Source: Mesorhizobium sp. WSM4313
Lineage (GTDB): Bacteria; Pseudomonadota; Alphaproteobacteria; Rhizobiales; Rhizobiaceae
Reading direction: 5' to 3'
DNA: 64,000 bases
Assembly: GCF_002294725.1 (NCBI RefSeq)
Contig: NZ_NSFT01000005.1
Span: 310,001-374,000 of the forward strand
Positions 25,505 to 34,118 of this stretch are shown in pieces. Below the pieces are notes generated by a model. It did not search any database, was not told where the DNA came from, and saw only the letters and a list, made by a program, of their open reading frames with translations. Within the stretch, counting starts at the first letter, position 1. Each line of letters opens with the position of its first letter. The position numbers and the translations under genes were made by a program.

Positions 25505-26137
25505 ATGGCTGACGAGAGAACCGCGCGCCCTGTTTCCGGCGAAATCATGACCGGCACGGCAACAAATGCCGCGCCGGAACGCGTCATGTTCGAAGCGGCC
25601 GACATCGTCGATGCCGATTATGTGGTGCTGCCGCGTTTTGCCGCTTATCCAGAATCGGCACCGCCGCCGCAGATGCCGTCGACGCCATCGATCGGCGGCA
25701 TGGGCATGCTGCGCAGACCGGAGGCGGCGCCGTCGCGATCCTCGCGTGGCGGTCCGTTGTTCTGGATAGCCGGCGCCGGCATAGCGCTCGCATCCTTCTG
25801 GGTGTCGGGTGGTCATGCGCTGGTCCGGCAAAGCCCCCTTTGGACGACCGACGCGCCGGCGAGCGCGCTCACCATCTCCGGCGTGACGTCGCGCATCGAT
25901 GCGTCGGGATTGAAGCCTGTGCTGTTCGTGGATGGCGAGGCGGCGAATGACGGGATGAAGTCGGAAACGCTGCCGCCGCTCGAAATTCGCGTCACCGATA
26001 ACAACGCCAATATCATCCGCTACAGGCTGGGGACATCGAACCGTTCGCTGGGCCCGGGCGAAAGATTCGGCTTTTCGAGCCGCCTCGATGTGCCTAAAGA
26101 CGGCGTCAGGACAGTCTCCGTAATCTTCGCCGGCTAG
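25505..26137 (+). CDS. Single-pass membrane protein with a DUF3426-like C-terminus
   Basis: A 210-residue protein. It has a disordered Pro-rich cytoplasmic N-terminus (about 1-80), one membrane segment at about 82-100 (PLFWIAGAGIALASFWVSGG), and a C-terminal domain (LTISGVTSRIDA, then LPPLEIRVTDNNANIIRYRL and LGPGERFGFSSRLDVP) that resembles DUF3426. DUF3426 proteins often begin with an MJ0042 zinc ribbon, but no CxxC pair is seen here. The gene is divergent from ftsE and shares its CtrA-like box. Its stop lies in the arm of a 146-bp palindrome. The function is unknown. Confidence 0.7.
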   Translation: MADERTARPVSGEIMTGTATNAAPERVMFEAADIVDADYVVLPRFAAYPESAPPPQMPSTPSIGGMGMLRRPEAAPSRSSRGGPLFWIAGAGIALASFWVSGGHALVRQSPLWTTDAPASALTISGVTSRIDASGLKPVLFVDGEAANDGMKSETLPPLEIRVTDNNANIIRYRLGTSNRSLGPGERFGFSSRLDVPKDGVRTVSVIFAG

Positions 26138-26279
26138 GTGTGTCGATATTCAGGTGAGGCCGGCCTGCGAACGAGGGCTTCCTTCGCTTCCGGTGCTCAC
26201 GTACTTCAAGTACGCTCCGCTTCGGTTCTCGGAAGCCATCGTTCTCGACTCGGCCTGACCTGAATCTCGACACACCTAG
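26134..26279. repeat. Long palindromic repeat, copy 1 (146 bp)
   Basis: The outer arms CTAGGTGTGTCGA and TCGACACACCTAG are perfectly inverted. The arms continue as TATTCAGGTGAGGCCGGCC opposite GGCCTGACCTGAATC, with the centre CGTACTT-C-AAGTACG. The core CTTCCGGTGCTCACGTAC is shared with copies at 45465 and 63143. The left arm includes the stop codon of the preceding gene (26135-26137). It could fold as a stem of about 65 bp with mismatches. Confidence 0.9.
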
Positions 26280-26315
26280 CGCCTGGCGTCCTAGGTGGTT
26301 TTGAAGGACAAAAGA

Positions 26316-26858
26316 ATGCCAGTTGTACGCGGCAAGGACATCGAGGTCCTGTTTTCGGCGTCGGCGATCGCGCGCCGCAATCTCGAACTCGCCAAGGAAA
26401 TCGCCGGGCGCGATTACCACGACCTGCTGGTGATCTCGATCCTCAAGGGCTCGTTCGTCTTCGCCGCCGATCTCATCCGCGCCATGCATGATGTCGGCCT
26501 GTCGCCGGAAGTCGAGTTCATCTTCATCTCCAGCTACGGCGCCGGCACAACCAGCGGCGAGGTCAGGGTGCTGCGCGACATCGACAACGAAGTCGCCGGC
26601 CGCGACGTGCTGTTGATCGACGACATACTGGAATCCGGCAAGACGCTTTCCTACACCCGCGACCTGATGCTTTCGCGCGGCGCCAAGAGCTGCGCCATCG
26701 CGGTGCTGCTCGACAAGCGCATGCGCCGCCAGACCTCGCTCAACGCCGATTATGTGGGCTTCGACTGCCCAGACTATTTCGTCGTCGGCTACGGCATGGA
26801 TGTGGCCCATGCGTTCCGCGAGCTGCCGTTTGTCGGGGTGGTGAAAGGCGACGCCTGA
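26316..26858 (+). CDS. hpt: Hypoxanthine phosphoribosyltransferase
   Basis: A 180-residue purine-salvage enzyme that makes IMP and GMP from hypoxanthine or guanine and PRPP. The PRPP-binding motif is DVLLIDDILESGKTL near residue 97. The N-terminal LVISILKGSFVFAADLIRAM and the SSYGAGTTSGEV loop, then VGFDCPDYFVVGYGMD, are family features. ATG 26316 is chosen over GTG 26295 because GAAGGA lies eight bases before it. The gene stands just after the 146-bp palindrome. Confidence 0.94.
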   Translation: MPVVRGKDIEVLFSASAIARRNLELAKEIAGRDYHDLLVISILKGSFVFAADLIRAMHDVGLSPEVEFIFISSYGAGTTSGEVRVLRDIDNEVAGRDVLLIDDILESGKTLSYTRDLMLSRGAKSCAIAVLLDKRMRRQTSLNADYVGFDCPDYFVVGYGMDVAHAFRELPFVGVVKGDA

Positions 26859-26938
26859 GAAGGCGGCGCCATTCCGAAAAGCCGCCGATCGTTAGAATTT
26901 TCAGAAAACATCAACGTTTCGGCGGCATCTATCTCGGC

Positions 26939-27310
26939 ATGGCAAAGCTTCTGATCGTCGAGGACGATGAGTCCGTCCGCACCCTCGCTGCCCGCGCGCT
27001 CGAGCGCGATGGCCATAATGTCACCATCGCCACCGACGGCGCGCAGGGGCTGGAGATGATCCGGCAGGCGCGCGGCGGTTTCGATCTGGTGGTGTCCGAC
27101 ATCCGCATGCCGGAAATGGACGGCATCGAGATGGCGGCATCGGCTGCAAGAGAGTTCCCGACGATGCGGATCATGCTGATGACCGGCTATGCCGACCAGC
27201 GCGAGCGCGCGGAGGAACTCGACGGCATCATCCTCGACGTCGTGCAGAAGCCGTTCACGCTTGCCGAGATCCGTGGCCGCGTCGGCAAGGCATTAAGCTG
27301 CTTCGCTTGA
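26939..27310 (+). CDS. cpdR: CpdR-like single-domain response regulator
   Basis: A 123-residue stand-alone receiver domain. It has the acidic pocket VEDDES, the phospho-acceptor Asp in LVVSDIRMPEMDG, the Thr in MLMTGYADQ and the Lys in VVQKPFTLAEI. The stretch MTGYADQRERAEELDGIILD is characteristic of CpdR, the adaptor that delivers CtrA and other substrates to ClpXP in Caulobacter and rhizobia. There is no output domain. The call as CpdR rests on that stretch and length; another small receiver protein is possible. The 3' end overlaps the convergent EamA gene. Confidence 0.72.
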   Translation: MAKLLIVEDDESVRTLAARALERDGHNVTIATDGAQGLEMIRQARGGFDLVVSDIRMPEMDGIEMAASAAREFPTMRIMLMTGYADQRERAEELDGIILDVVQKPFTLAEIRGRVGKALSCFA

Positions 27311-28258
27311 GACCGCATCGGCCGTGACAGCGGCGGCCGGCGCCGCACTTCGCCGACGCCCGCCGCTGAGTGCCAGCAGGCCGGCGCCGATGATCAGCGC
27401 CGCGCCCAGCACCGTGGTTTCGCGCGGCACTTCGGCGAAGAACAGGAAACCCCACAGCGGCGACCACAGGATGCCGGTATATTCGAACGTGGCGACGCGG
27501 TTGGCGGGCGCCATCCGGTAGGCCTGCGAGAGCAGGATCATGCCGGCGGACGCGACGAGGCCGCAGGCGGCCATCTTCAGGAAGTCCGGCATTGTCGGCC
27601 ATATCCATGGCCGCACCAGGAATTCGACGCTCGGATGCGCCGCATGGGTGATGCCGGCAAGGTGGAAGACGGTTGCGACGGCGATGGCGCCGCTGAGATA
27701 GGCGCCGTTCTGATAGAAGGCCATCACGGTCGATGATTCGGTGTCGCCGATACGGCGCGCCATCAGTTGCGAGAAGCCGTAGAGGAAGGCCGAGCCCAGC
27801 GACAGCAGCGCCGCCCAGTCGAACACGCCGGCGCCGGGGCGCACCATCACCAGCACTCCAACCAAGCCGATCAGCACCGTCGACAGGGTTTTCCATGAGA
27901 CGCGCTCGCCGAGATAGGGACCCGCCATCGCCATGATGAACAGCGGCGCCATGAAATAGAGCGCCACCGCATCGGCCAGCGGCAAGGCGGCGATCGCCAG
28001 ATAATAGACCGTGTAGGACGAGAACTGGATGAAGGCGCGCAGCGTCAGCATGCCTGCCCGCTTCGACAGCACCGCCTTCAGGCCGACATTGGCCTGAACG
28101 AGCACGATCAGGATCGGCAGCGCAACGATGGCGCGGATCGCCATCACCTCGGTCACCGGATAGCCGCCCGAAACCGCCTTCACCAGCGGATCCTGCAGTG
28201 AAAAAACCAGCACGCCGAGGCAGAGGCTTAGAATGCCAAGCACCGTCCGGTTCTGCAT
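27293..28258 (-). CDS. DMT-family transporter (EamA)
   Basis: A 321-residue membrane protein with ten hydrophobic segments and two EamA domains. It opens LGILSLCLGVLVFSLQDPLV and contains YYLAIAALPLADAVALYFMA and the second-repeat VATFEYTGILWSPLWGFLFF. Substrates of such proteins range from amino acids to metabolite analogues and are not known here. A divergent LysR gene starts 187 bases away and may control it. It overlaps the CpdR gene at its 3' end by 18 bases. Confidence 0.88.
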   Translation of the reverse strand: MQNRTVLGILSLCLGVLVFSLQDPLVKAVSGGYPVTEVMAIRAIVALPILIVLVQANVGLKAVLSKRAGMLTLRAFIQFSSYTVYYLAIAALPLADAVALYFMAPLFIMAMAGPYLGERVSWKTLSTVLIGLVGVLVMVRPGAGVFDWAALLSLGSAFLYGFSQLMARRIGDTESSTVMAFYQNGAYLSGAIAVATVFHLAGITHAAHPSVEFLVRPWIWPTMPDFLKMAACGLVASAGMILLSQAYRMAPANRVATFEYTGILWSPLWGFLFFAEVPRETTVLGAALIIGAGLLALSGGRRRSAAPAAAVTADAVSSEAA

Positions 28259-28445
28259 GATCTATCCAGCGAAAAAGAACCCGCCACCATTTTCAGGCAG
28301 CGGGTACGAGTGAGGACTCTTCGATTGGTCCGCGACCGATTTCGCGGCCGCATATCCAATGGGTGTCATGACTATCTTGCGGCGTTTGACATCTGGCAAA
28401 CGAATTGGAATGATGCCAGCAATCAACTTTGCTTATGGCGACTCG

Positions 28446-29330
28446 ATGCGACCAGTCCTCGACAGCGATCTCTTGCGCACCTTCGTGGCGGTGGCCGAAA
28501 CCGGCAATTTCACCCGCGCGGCGGAGAAAGCCGGGCGCACGCAATCGGCCGTATCCATGCAGATGAAGAAGCTGGAGGACATGGTCGGCGACAATCTGTT
28601 CGAGCGCGGCTCGCGCGGCGTGGCGCTGACGCGCCGCGGCGGCGAGCTCATCGCCAACGCGCGCCGCATCGTCTCGCTGCTGGACGAGACCGCTGCCTCG
28701 CTGGTGGCGCCGCCGCTGGGCGGGCTGGTGCGCATCGGCATTCCGGCCGAGTACGGCCGTTCGATCCTGTCGCGGGCGCTGGGCGAATTCGCCAAGCGCC
28801 ATCCGCGCGTCGAGGTCACAGTGCGCTACGCGCATTCGGATTCGCAGGTGCGGGCGCTCGCGGCCGGCGAGCTCGACCTCGCGGTGGTGTTCGAATGGGA
28901 GGGCTCTTCCGGCGGCGAGGTGCTGATGCACGACCCGACGGTCTGGGTGACCTCGACGCTGCACCACATGCATGAGGAACGGCCGGTGCCGATCGCGCTC
29001 TACAGCCGCAACGGCTGGTGCCGCGACTTCGCCATCAAGTCGCTGCAGCAGCGCGGCCTCGACTACCGCGTCGCCTACACCAGCGATACCAATGGCGGCC
29101 TGACGCTCGCCGTCACGTCCGGCCTGGCGATCGCGCCGATCTCGCGCAGCAACATCCCGCCTGATTGCCGCGAACTGACGGCCGCCGACGGTTTCGGCGA
29201 TATCGATTCCTCCAACGTCGTCCTGCACCGCAATCCGCTGGCGACCGGCGAAGCGATCGACGGCATGGAGAACGCCATACGCGAGGCGTTCATGCTGACC
29301 AGGCAGGCGGGCGCGGCGGCCGGGCTTTAG
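28446..29330 (+). CDS. LysR-family transcriptional regulator (paralogue A)
   Basis: A 294-residue LysR protein. The winged helix reads LDSDLLRTFVAVAETGNFTR then GRTQSAVSMQMKKLEDMVG, and the effector domain starts near GGLVRIGIPAEYGRSIL. The C-terminal half shares a clear pattern with the LysR at 30479 (IPxEYG, AAGELD, RGLDYxxxxTS), so they are paralogues. It is divergent from the EamA exporter and convergent with the permease. ATG 28446 is chosen by alignment with its paralogue; 28410 is possible. Confidence 0.88.
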   Translation: MRPVLDSDLLRTFVAVAETGNFTRAAEKAGRTQSAVSMQMKKLEDMVGDNLFERGSRGVALTRRGGELIANARRIVSLLDETAASLVAPPLGGLVRIGIPAEYGRSILSRALGEFAKRHPRVEVTVRYAHSDSQVRALAAGELDLAVVFEWEGSSGGEVLMHDPTVWVTSTLHHMHEERPVPIALYSRNGWCRDFAIKSLQQRGLDYRVAYTSDTNGGLTLAVTSGLAIAPISRSNIPPDCRELTAADGFGDIDSSNVVLHRNPLATGEAIDGMENAIREAFMLTRQAGAAAGL

Positions 29331-29382
29331 AGCCGGAGTGCGCTCAATCCGGCGGGTCATCTCGCCCTGCGGCTTTCGGTGC

Positions 29383-30405
29383 TTACGAAAAAAGCGTCCA
29401 GAGCGCCTGGAAGACATAGCCAATGACTAATGATCCGGAAACCGCGAGCGCGACGAACAGGACGATCGTTGCCGGTCTGAGGACCAAAGCGACTGCCATG
29501 ACGCCCCAAATGCTCACTGCGCCCCCTGAGACGAGTAGCGCCATTGCCGCACCGGGTGACATGCCGAGAGCAAGCAAACCTTGGACCAGCGGCAGTGCCG
29601 CAAGACCATCGAGATACATTGGTGCGCCGACCAGCACGGCAAGGGGGATGGCATAATGAGAGTCTGCACCGACATAAGCGGTGAGGACCTCGGGCGGCAG
29701 AAGATCGCGCAGCAGGAATTCAGCCGAAAAGGCGAACGTCAAACAAATTACGACGGTTTTAGTCGTGGAAACCAGATTCTCTCCAAATCCACGCATACGC
29801 GCCGGGTCGCGCCAGATTTTGAAATAATGCCCTGTTGGCATGCATGTACCACACAATCCCACCTGCCCGATTCCCGATGTCCGCAACGGGTTTTGGACCA
29901 TCTGCGTGCGGGCCAGCAGAGCTGTCATCACGCCTGAAAAGACTCCCAAAACAAAGGCTGCCAGCATCTTTCCGATGGCAAAACCAGGACCTAGCAGCGC
30001 CCAAGTCGCGGTGAGCATGGTGGGTCCGGTAACAGGTGAGGAAAGCCAAAATGCCATAATGGGCGCAAGCGGAACACCGGAAGCAAGAAGCCCCGTCGTG
30101 AGCGGCAGCACCGTCACGCCGCACACAGGTGTCACGGTGCCGATTGCCGACGCGATCAAAACAGTTGCGACCGGGCGCCCTTTGAACCATCGCGCTGTAA
30201 TGGTCGCCGCTCCACTGGCCGCAACCCATGCCGAGATGATTAGCCCAGCTGCAACCATCAACGCGACATCCATAACACTCTGCAGGACAAATTGGAGCGT
30301 CCCATATGCCCGTTGCGGCCACGTGAGCGCGACAGCAACTGTCAAAACAGCCGCGGTCGCCCACATGAGTTGCCTTCTTTGAAGCCTCGGGAGCGCGACG
30401 GTCAT
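29383..30405 (-). CDS. Permease of the DUF318/ArsP-like (UPF0718) family
   Basis: A 340-residue protein with about eight to ten membrane segments in two halves. The first half carries IGTVTPVCGVTVLPLTTGLL, which aligns with the TPFCSCSxxP signature of ArsP/YraQ permeases but lacks the CSC core. The second half has YVGADSHYAIPLAVLVGAP and GMSPGAAMALLVSGGAVS. A central loop GLCGTCMPTGHYF holds two cysteines. Known relatives export methylated arsenicals; the altered signature makes that doubtful here. GAAGAGAG precedes the start. It is divergent from the LysR gene at 30479, its likely regulator. Confidence 0.78.
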   Translation of the reverse strand: MTVALPRLQRRQLMWATAAVLTVAVALTWPQRAYGTLQFVLQSVMDVALMVAAGLIISAWVAASGAATITARWFKGRPVATVLIASAIGTVTPVCGVTVLPLTTGLLASGVPLAPIMAFWLSSPVTGPTMLTATWALLGPGFAIGKMLAAFVLGVFSGVMTALLARTQMVQNPLRTSGIGQVGLCGTCMPTGHYFKIWRDPARMRGFGENLVSTTKTVVICLTFAFSAEFLLRDLLPPEVLTAYVGADSHYAIPLAVLVGAPMYLDGLAALPLVQGLLALGMSPGAAMALLVSGGAVSIWGVMAVALVLRPATIVLFVALAVSGSLVIGYVFQALWTLFS

Positions 30406-30460
30406 GGCATGACTCTCTTCGTGCTATCCCATAGATTACCGGCTTCCATATGTGAAACGA

Positions 30461-30480
30461 ATAGCTTAAATATCAGCTAT
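30461..30480. promoter_or_regulatory. Inverted repeat overlapping a lysR start codon
   Basis: ATAGCT at 30461-30466 is inverted as AGCTAT at 30475-30480, spaced by an AT-rich TAAATATC. The right arm includes the first two bases of the LysR start codon (ATG 30479). LysR sites commonly have the form of a short AT-rich palindrome; here it could mediate autorepression. Confidence 0.45.
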
Positions 30481-31351
30481 GAGTATTGACGATGGGAAAA
30501 GCGCTCAACTGGACAGCGAATTGCTGCGTACGTTTCTCTCTGTTGCCAAGGCAGGGAGTCTTAGCGGCGGCGCGGCTCGTCTGTTTCGAACGCAGTCCGC
30601 TGTGAGCCTCCAAGTGCAGAAGCTGGAGAGTGCCATCGGGCAACGGGTATTTGATAGGCATGGGCGCGGAGTCGCCATGACTGCTGCTGGCGAGCGCTTG
30701 CTGCCCGTCGCCCGCGATGTGGTCGAAATGCTGAACCAGGTGGTGGCCGATCTGCGCGGGGCGCCAGCCGAGGAGGAAGTCCGACTCGGTATACCCGAGG
30801 AATATGGCGACACGGTTCTACCGTCTATTTTGGCCACCTTCACGGCGGAGGAGCCTGCAGCTCGAATTTTCGTGCGATGCAGTTCGAGCATAGAGTTTCC
30901 GCATGCGCTTGCTGCCGGCGAATTGGATATCGCCTTGCACTCGCCTGAGCGCGTCTCGAACGGGGACGTCATTGTTCATAGTGAGCGCGCCGTGTGGGCC
31001 GGCTCCGCTTTCCATAGTGTCGAGACCCGGCGACCTCTGCCCGTGGCGCTGTTCGACAAGGCTTGCTGGTGGAGAGAGCGCTGTCTCGACCTCCTTCGGA
31101 AATCCGGACTGGACTATCAGATCGTTTGCACCAGTCAGAGCGTCTCAGGGGTTCGGGCCGCGATCGCTGCGGGCGTCGCGGTCGGCGTATTGCCGCAAAG
31201 CACGCTGACGGATCGGATCAGGGCGTTGGCGGATGAGAAGCTGCCCCAGCTAGGTGAAACGCATCTGGTGCTCAGTGGCTCACCGAAAGCTCCTCGACAC
31301 CTAGCCGACAAATTGGCCGCGATCATCTCACGGACATTCGAGGGAAGTTAG
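30479..31351 (+). CDS. LysR-family transcriptional regulator (paralogue B)
   Basis: A 290-residue LysR protein. The DNA-binding part reads LDSELLRTFLSVAKAGSLSG then FRTQSAVSLQVQKLESAIG, and the effector part contains VRLGIPEEYGDTVLPSIL, ALAAGELDIALH and KSGLDYQIVCTSQSVSG. It closely resembles the LysR gene at 28446, which lies just beyond the permease. It is divergent from that permease across 73 bases and is probably its regulator. Composition around this gene appears somewhat less GC-rich than in the neighbouring core genes. Confidence 0.88.
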   Translation: MSIDDGKSAQLDSELLRTFLSVAKAGSLSGGAARLFRTQSAVSLQVQKLESAIGQRVFDRHGRGVAMTAAGERLLPVARDVVEMLNQVVADLRGAPAEEEVRLGIPEEYGDTVLPSILATFTAEEPAARIFVRCSSSIEFPHALAAGELDIALHSPERVSNGDVIVHSERAVWAGSAFHSVETRRPLPVALFDKACWWRERCLDLLRKSGLDYQIVCTSQSVSGVRAAIAAGVAVGVLPQSTLTDRIRALADEKLPQLGETHLVLSGSPKAPRHLADKLAAIISRTFEGS

Positions 31352-31387
31352 CCCATGCGCCACCGCGCGCAACGGAACGGGTGAGCT

Positions 31388-34003
31388 TTATTTCAGCTCC
31401 AGCAGCCGTTCGAGATAGCTGCGCTCGATATCGGGGCTGAGCGCGTTGCCGAGCCGTTTGCGGATCGCGTCGAGGATCTGGCGGGCACGCTGGACGTCGA
31501 TCTCGTCGGGCACCTTGACCGAGGTGCCGTCATCGGGACCGTTGGTGGCGCGCGGTCGTCCCAGCGGGTCGCGATCGGCGTCCTGCTGGCGGCCGCCCTG
31601 CTCGCTGCCGCCCTGGTCGCCCTGCATGGCCTGCATCTGCTTCATCATTTCCTTGGCGCCGCGGCGCAGCGCTTCCAGTGCGCGGCCCTGGTGGCCGACG
31701 GCTTGGTCACCGTCGCCCTGGCCGAGCGATTGTTCGGCATTGCCCATCGATTTGCCGGCCTCGCCAAAGCCCTCATTGGGCTCCATGCCCAGGCCTTCGA
31801 GGCCTTTCTTCAACTGATCGAGCTCGCTCTGCAATTGGCCCTGGCCTTCCTGCAGCTGCTTCAGCGCATCGGCCAAATCCTTCGGCGACATTTTCGGCCG
31901 GCCCAGCGGATCGCGGTCCTGGCCGGGACCGGGCCGCTGCTGCTGGTCGTCGGACTGGCCCTGTTCGCCATCCTCGCCAAGCTGCTGCTGCTCGCCGCTT
32001 TCACCACGCTGCCCGCGCTGCATCTGGTCCAGCCGGAAGGTGTCGTTCATCATTTCCTGCTGGCGGCGCATGATGTCGCCGAGCTTGTCCATCTGCTGGC
32101 GCATCTCGCTGTCCTGCTCGCCGCCCGGCTGCTGGCGGCCGGCCTGCAGGTTGTTCATCATGTCCTGCAGCTCGGAAAGAAGCTGCTGGGCCTTGTCGCG
32201 ATCGCCCGATTTGGCCAGATTCTCGATCTGGTCCATCATGCGATCGATATCGCTCTGGCGCAGCTCGCGGCCGTTCTGCTGCATCTGCGGCGCATTCGGG
32301 TTCTGCTGCGCTCGCTGGGCGAATTCCTGCAGGAACTGGTTCATCGCCTCTCGCAGTTCCTTCATCGCCTTTTCGATCTCCTGATCGCTGGCGCCGTTCT
32401 TGATGGCGTCCTGCAACGCCTGCTGCGCCTGGCGCAGCCGCCGCTCGGCGGCCGACAGATTACCTTCCTCAATGCCGAGCGCGATCTCCCACAGATAGGA
32501 CACGACGTTGCGCAACTGATCGTCGCTCTCAGAGAGCTTCAGCCGGCTCCTCGCGCTCATGATGGCGAGATAGTTCGACATGTTGTCGAACGTGTCCTCG
32601 GGCCGCAGTGTGACCGCATCCATCAGGTCGAGAACGCGCGGCTTGGCATTGGTGTCGAGCGCCACCAGCCGGCGCTGTTCGATCACCGCTCTAGCCAGCG
32701 GATTGGCGAAGGGCCGCTCCGGCATGACAAGCGTTTTGGTTTCACTGGTGGCCGTGTGGCCGGCGTCGTCCGTTGCAGTGAGCGTCAGCTTGATGTTGCT
32801 GCCGGCCCAGACATGCTCGGTCAGGTCCTTGGTCGTCTTGGCTGCGCTCGGCTTGCCGCCGCGGCGCGGCAGCGTCAATGGCATGTCGGGCGCGCCGTAG
32901 AGCGGATGCGCGTTGGCGGCGGGCGGATCCGACAGCTCGAAAACGGCCTTGGCGGAGGCTGCACCACAGTCGTCGGCGATCTCGTAATTGAGCTCGATGG
33001 CGCCGTTGACGGCGCGCTTCGGCTCGCCGACGAAGCGGATCGTCGGCGGCTTGTCGGGAATGACGGCAAAGGCCCAGTGGCCGAGATCGCCTTCGCCGGA
33101 TTTCAGCGTCAACGTGCCGTTGGTGTTCAGCTTGCCGGAGAACTGGCGCACTTTTGGTGCGGTCTGGCCGGCGGCAGGCGCGGGACCTTTCGGCGCGGCG
33201 GGCTCGATGGCGCGGTCATTGCCGCCTTGATCGGCATAGCTCAGCGTCTCCTCGCCCGAACCGCCAGTGACGCGCAGCGAGATGTCGCTGCCTTGCGGAA
33301 CGGAAAAGGTCTGGACGGCCTGGTTGGCATCGGCCGTCAGGAACACCGGCGCCTTGCCGGTATAGGCAGGTGGCGTCACCCAGGCGTCGATGCGCGGGGG
33401 CACGGCATCATGCGAGGCGCGCGCGACGAAACCGTCGCTGACCCTGCCGCCAAAGGGTCCGAAGGAGAAGGCAAGCGCCGTGACGAACAGCAGCCCCGCC
33501 ACGGCGCGCAAGCCCCAGCGGTCGTAGTCCGGCACGCCGGTGCGCGGCCGGTCGGCGCCGAGGCTGGAAAGCCGTTCGGCCATGCGCTTCTGGTGCTCGC
33601 GCCACAGCGCCTGCGAGAAGATGCTCTCGGCGCCGCTCGGTCGGTCGGTCTGCACCTGCACCGGGCTGTGCAGCAATTCGTTCGCCGCCTCGATGCGCCG
33701 GTCGATCTCGGCTGCCGAGGGCATGCGGAAGAAGCGCAGCGGGTAGAGCGCGGCGACCGCCGCCAGCCCGAACAGGATCAAAAGGCCGACGCGCGCCGCA
33801 TCCGGCAGGCGCGGGAACAGGCCAAACCACGAAAAGCTGAAGAACAGGCTGGCGACGACCAGCAGCGGCAGCACGAGCGGCCAGGCGCGCTCGAAGGTCA
33901 TCGAGGCTCGCGTCGCCAACCGGCTGAGCGCCAAGCGCCCTGCAAAGCCGCGTCCATCGCTGGCCCGGCTGCGTTCGCCGCTGGAAATGGGTCGTTCGGT
34001 CAT
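31388..34003 (-). CDS. TIGR02302 family membrane protein
   Basis: An 871-residue protein conserved in Rhizobiales. It has two membrane segments near residues 40-60 and 65-85 and another near 145-165, then a large beta-rich extracytoplasmic region (WVTPPAYTGKAPVF, then IELNYEIADDCGAASAKAVF). The C-terminal part, from about 560, is long-helical and extremely rich in Gln, Met and Gly (AQRAQQNPNAPQMQQNGREL, GRQQPGGEQDSEMRQQMDKL). ATG 34003 follows AGGAAGGG; the frame is open 62 codons further up without a site. Function is unknown. Confidence 0.85.
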   Translation of the reverse strand: MTERPISSGERSRASDGRGFAGRLALSRLATRASMTFERAWPLVLPLLVVASLFFSFSWFGLFPRLPDAARVGLLILFGLAAVAALYPLRFFRMPSAAEIDRRIEAANELLHSPVQVQTDRPSGAESIFSQALWREHQKRMAERLSSLGADRPRTGVPDYDRWGLRAVAGLLFVTALAFSFGPFGGRVSDGFVARASHDAVPPRIDAWVTPPAYTGKAPVFLTADANQAVQTFSVPQGSDISLRVTGGSGEETLSYADQGGNDRAIEPAAPKGPAPAAGQTAPKVRQFSGKLNTNGTLTLKSGEGDLGHWAFAVIPDKPPTIRFVGEPKRAVNGAIELNYEIADDCGAASAKAVFELSDPPAANAHPLYGAPDMPLTLPRRGGKPSAAKTTKDLTEHVWAGSNIKLTLTATDDAGHTATSETKTLVMPERPFANPLARAVIEQRRLVALDTNAKPRVLDLMDAVTLRPEDTFDNMSNYLAIMSARSRLKLSESDDQLRNVVSYLWEIALGIEEGNLSAAERRLRQAQQALQDAIKNGASDQEIEKAMKELREAMNQFLQEFAQRAQQNPNAPQMQQNGRELRQSDIDRMMDQIENLAKSGDRDKAQQLLSELQDMMNNLQAGRQQPGGEQDSEMRQQMDKLGDIMRRQQEMMNDTFRLDQMQRGQRGESGEQQQLGEDGEQGQSDDQQQRPGPGQDRDPLGRPKMSPKDLADALKQLQEGQGQLQSELDQLKKGLEGLGMEPNEGFGEAGKSMGNAEQSLGQGDGDQAVGHQGRALEALRRGAKEMMKQMQAMQGDQGGSEQGGRQQDADRDPLGRPRATNGPDDGTSVKVPDEIDVQRARQILDAIRKRLGNALSPDIERSYLERLLELK

Positions 34004-34118
34004 CGGCCCTTCCTGCCCGGGCACGATAGCCCGGACGTCATCGCCAGAAGGATACCAGCAAACACGGCAAAGGCGAGGCGGGTTCCAAAAAACGTGAAGC
34101 GGTTTGGCCGGGTTATGA

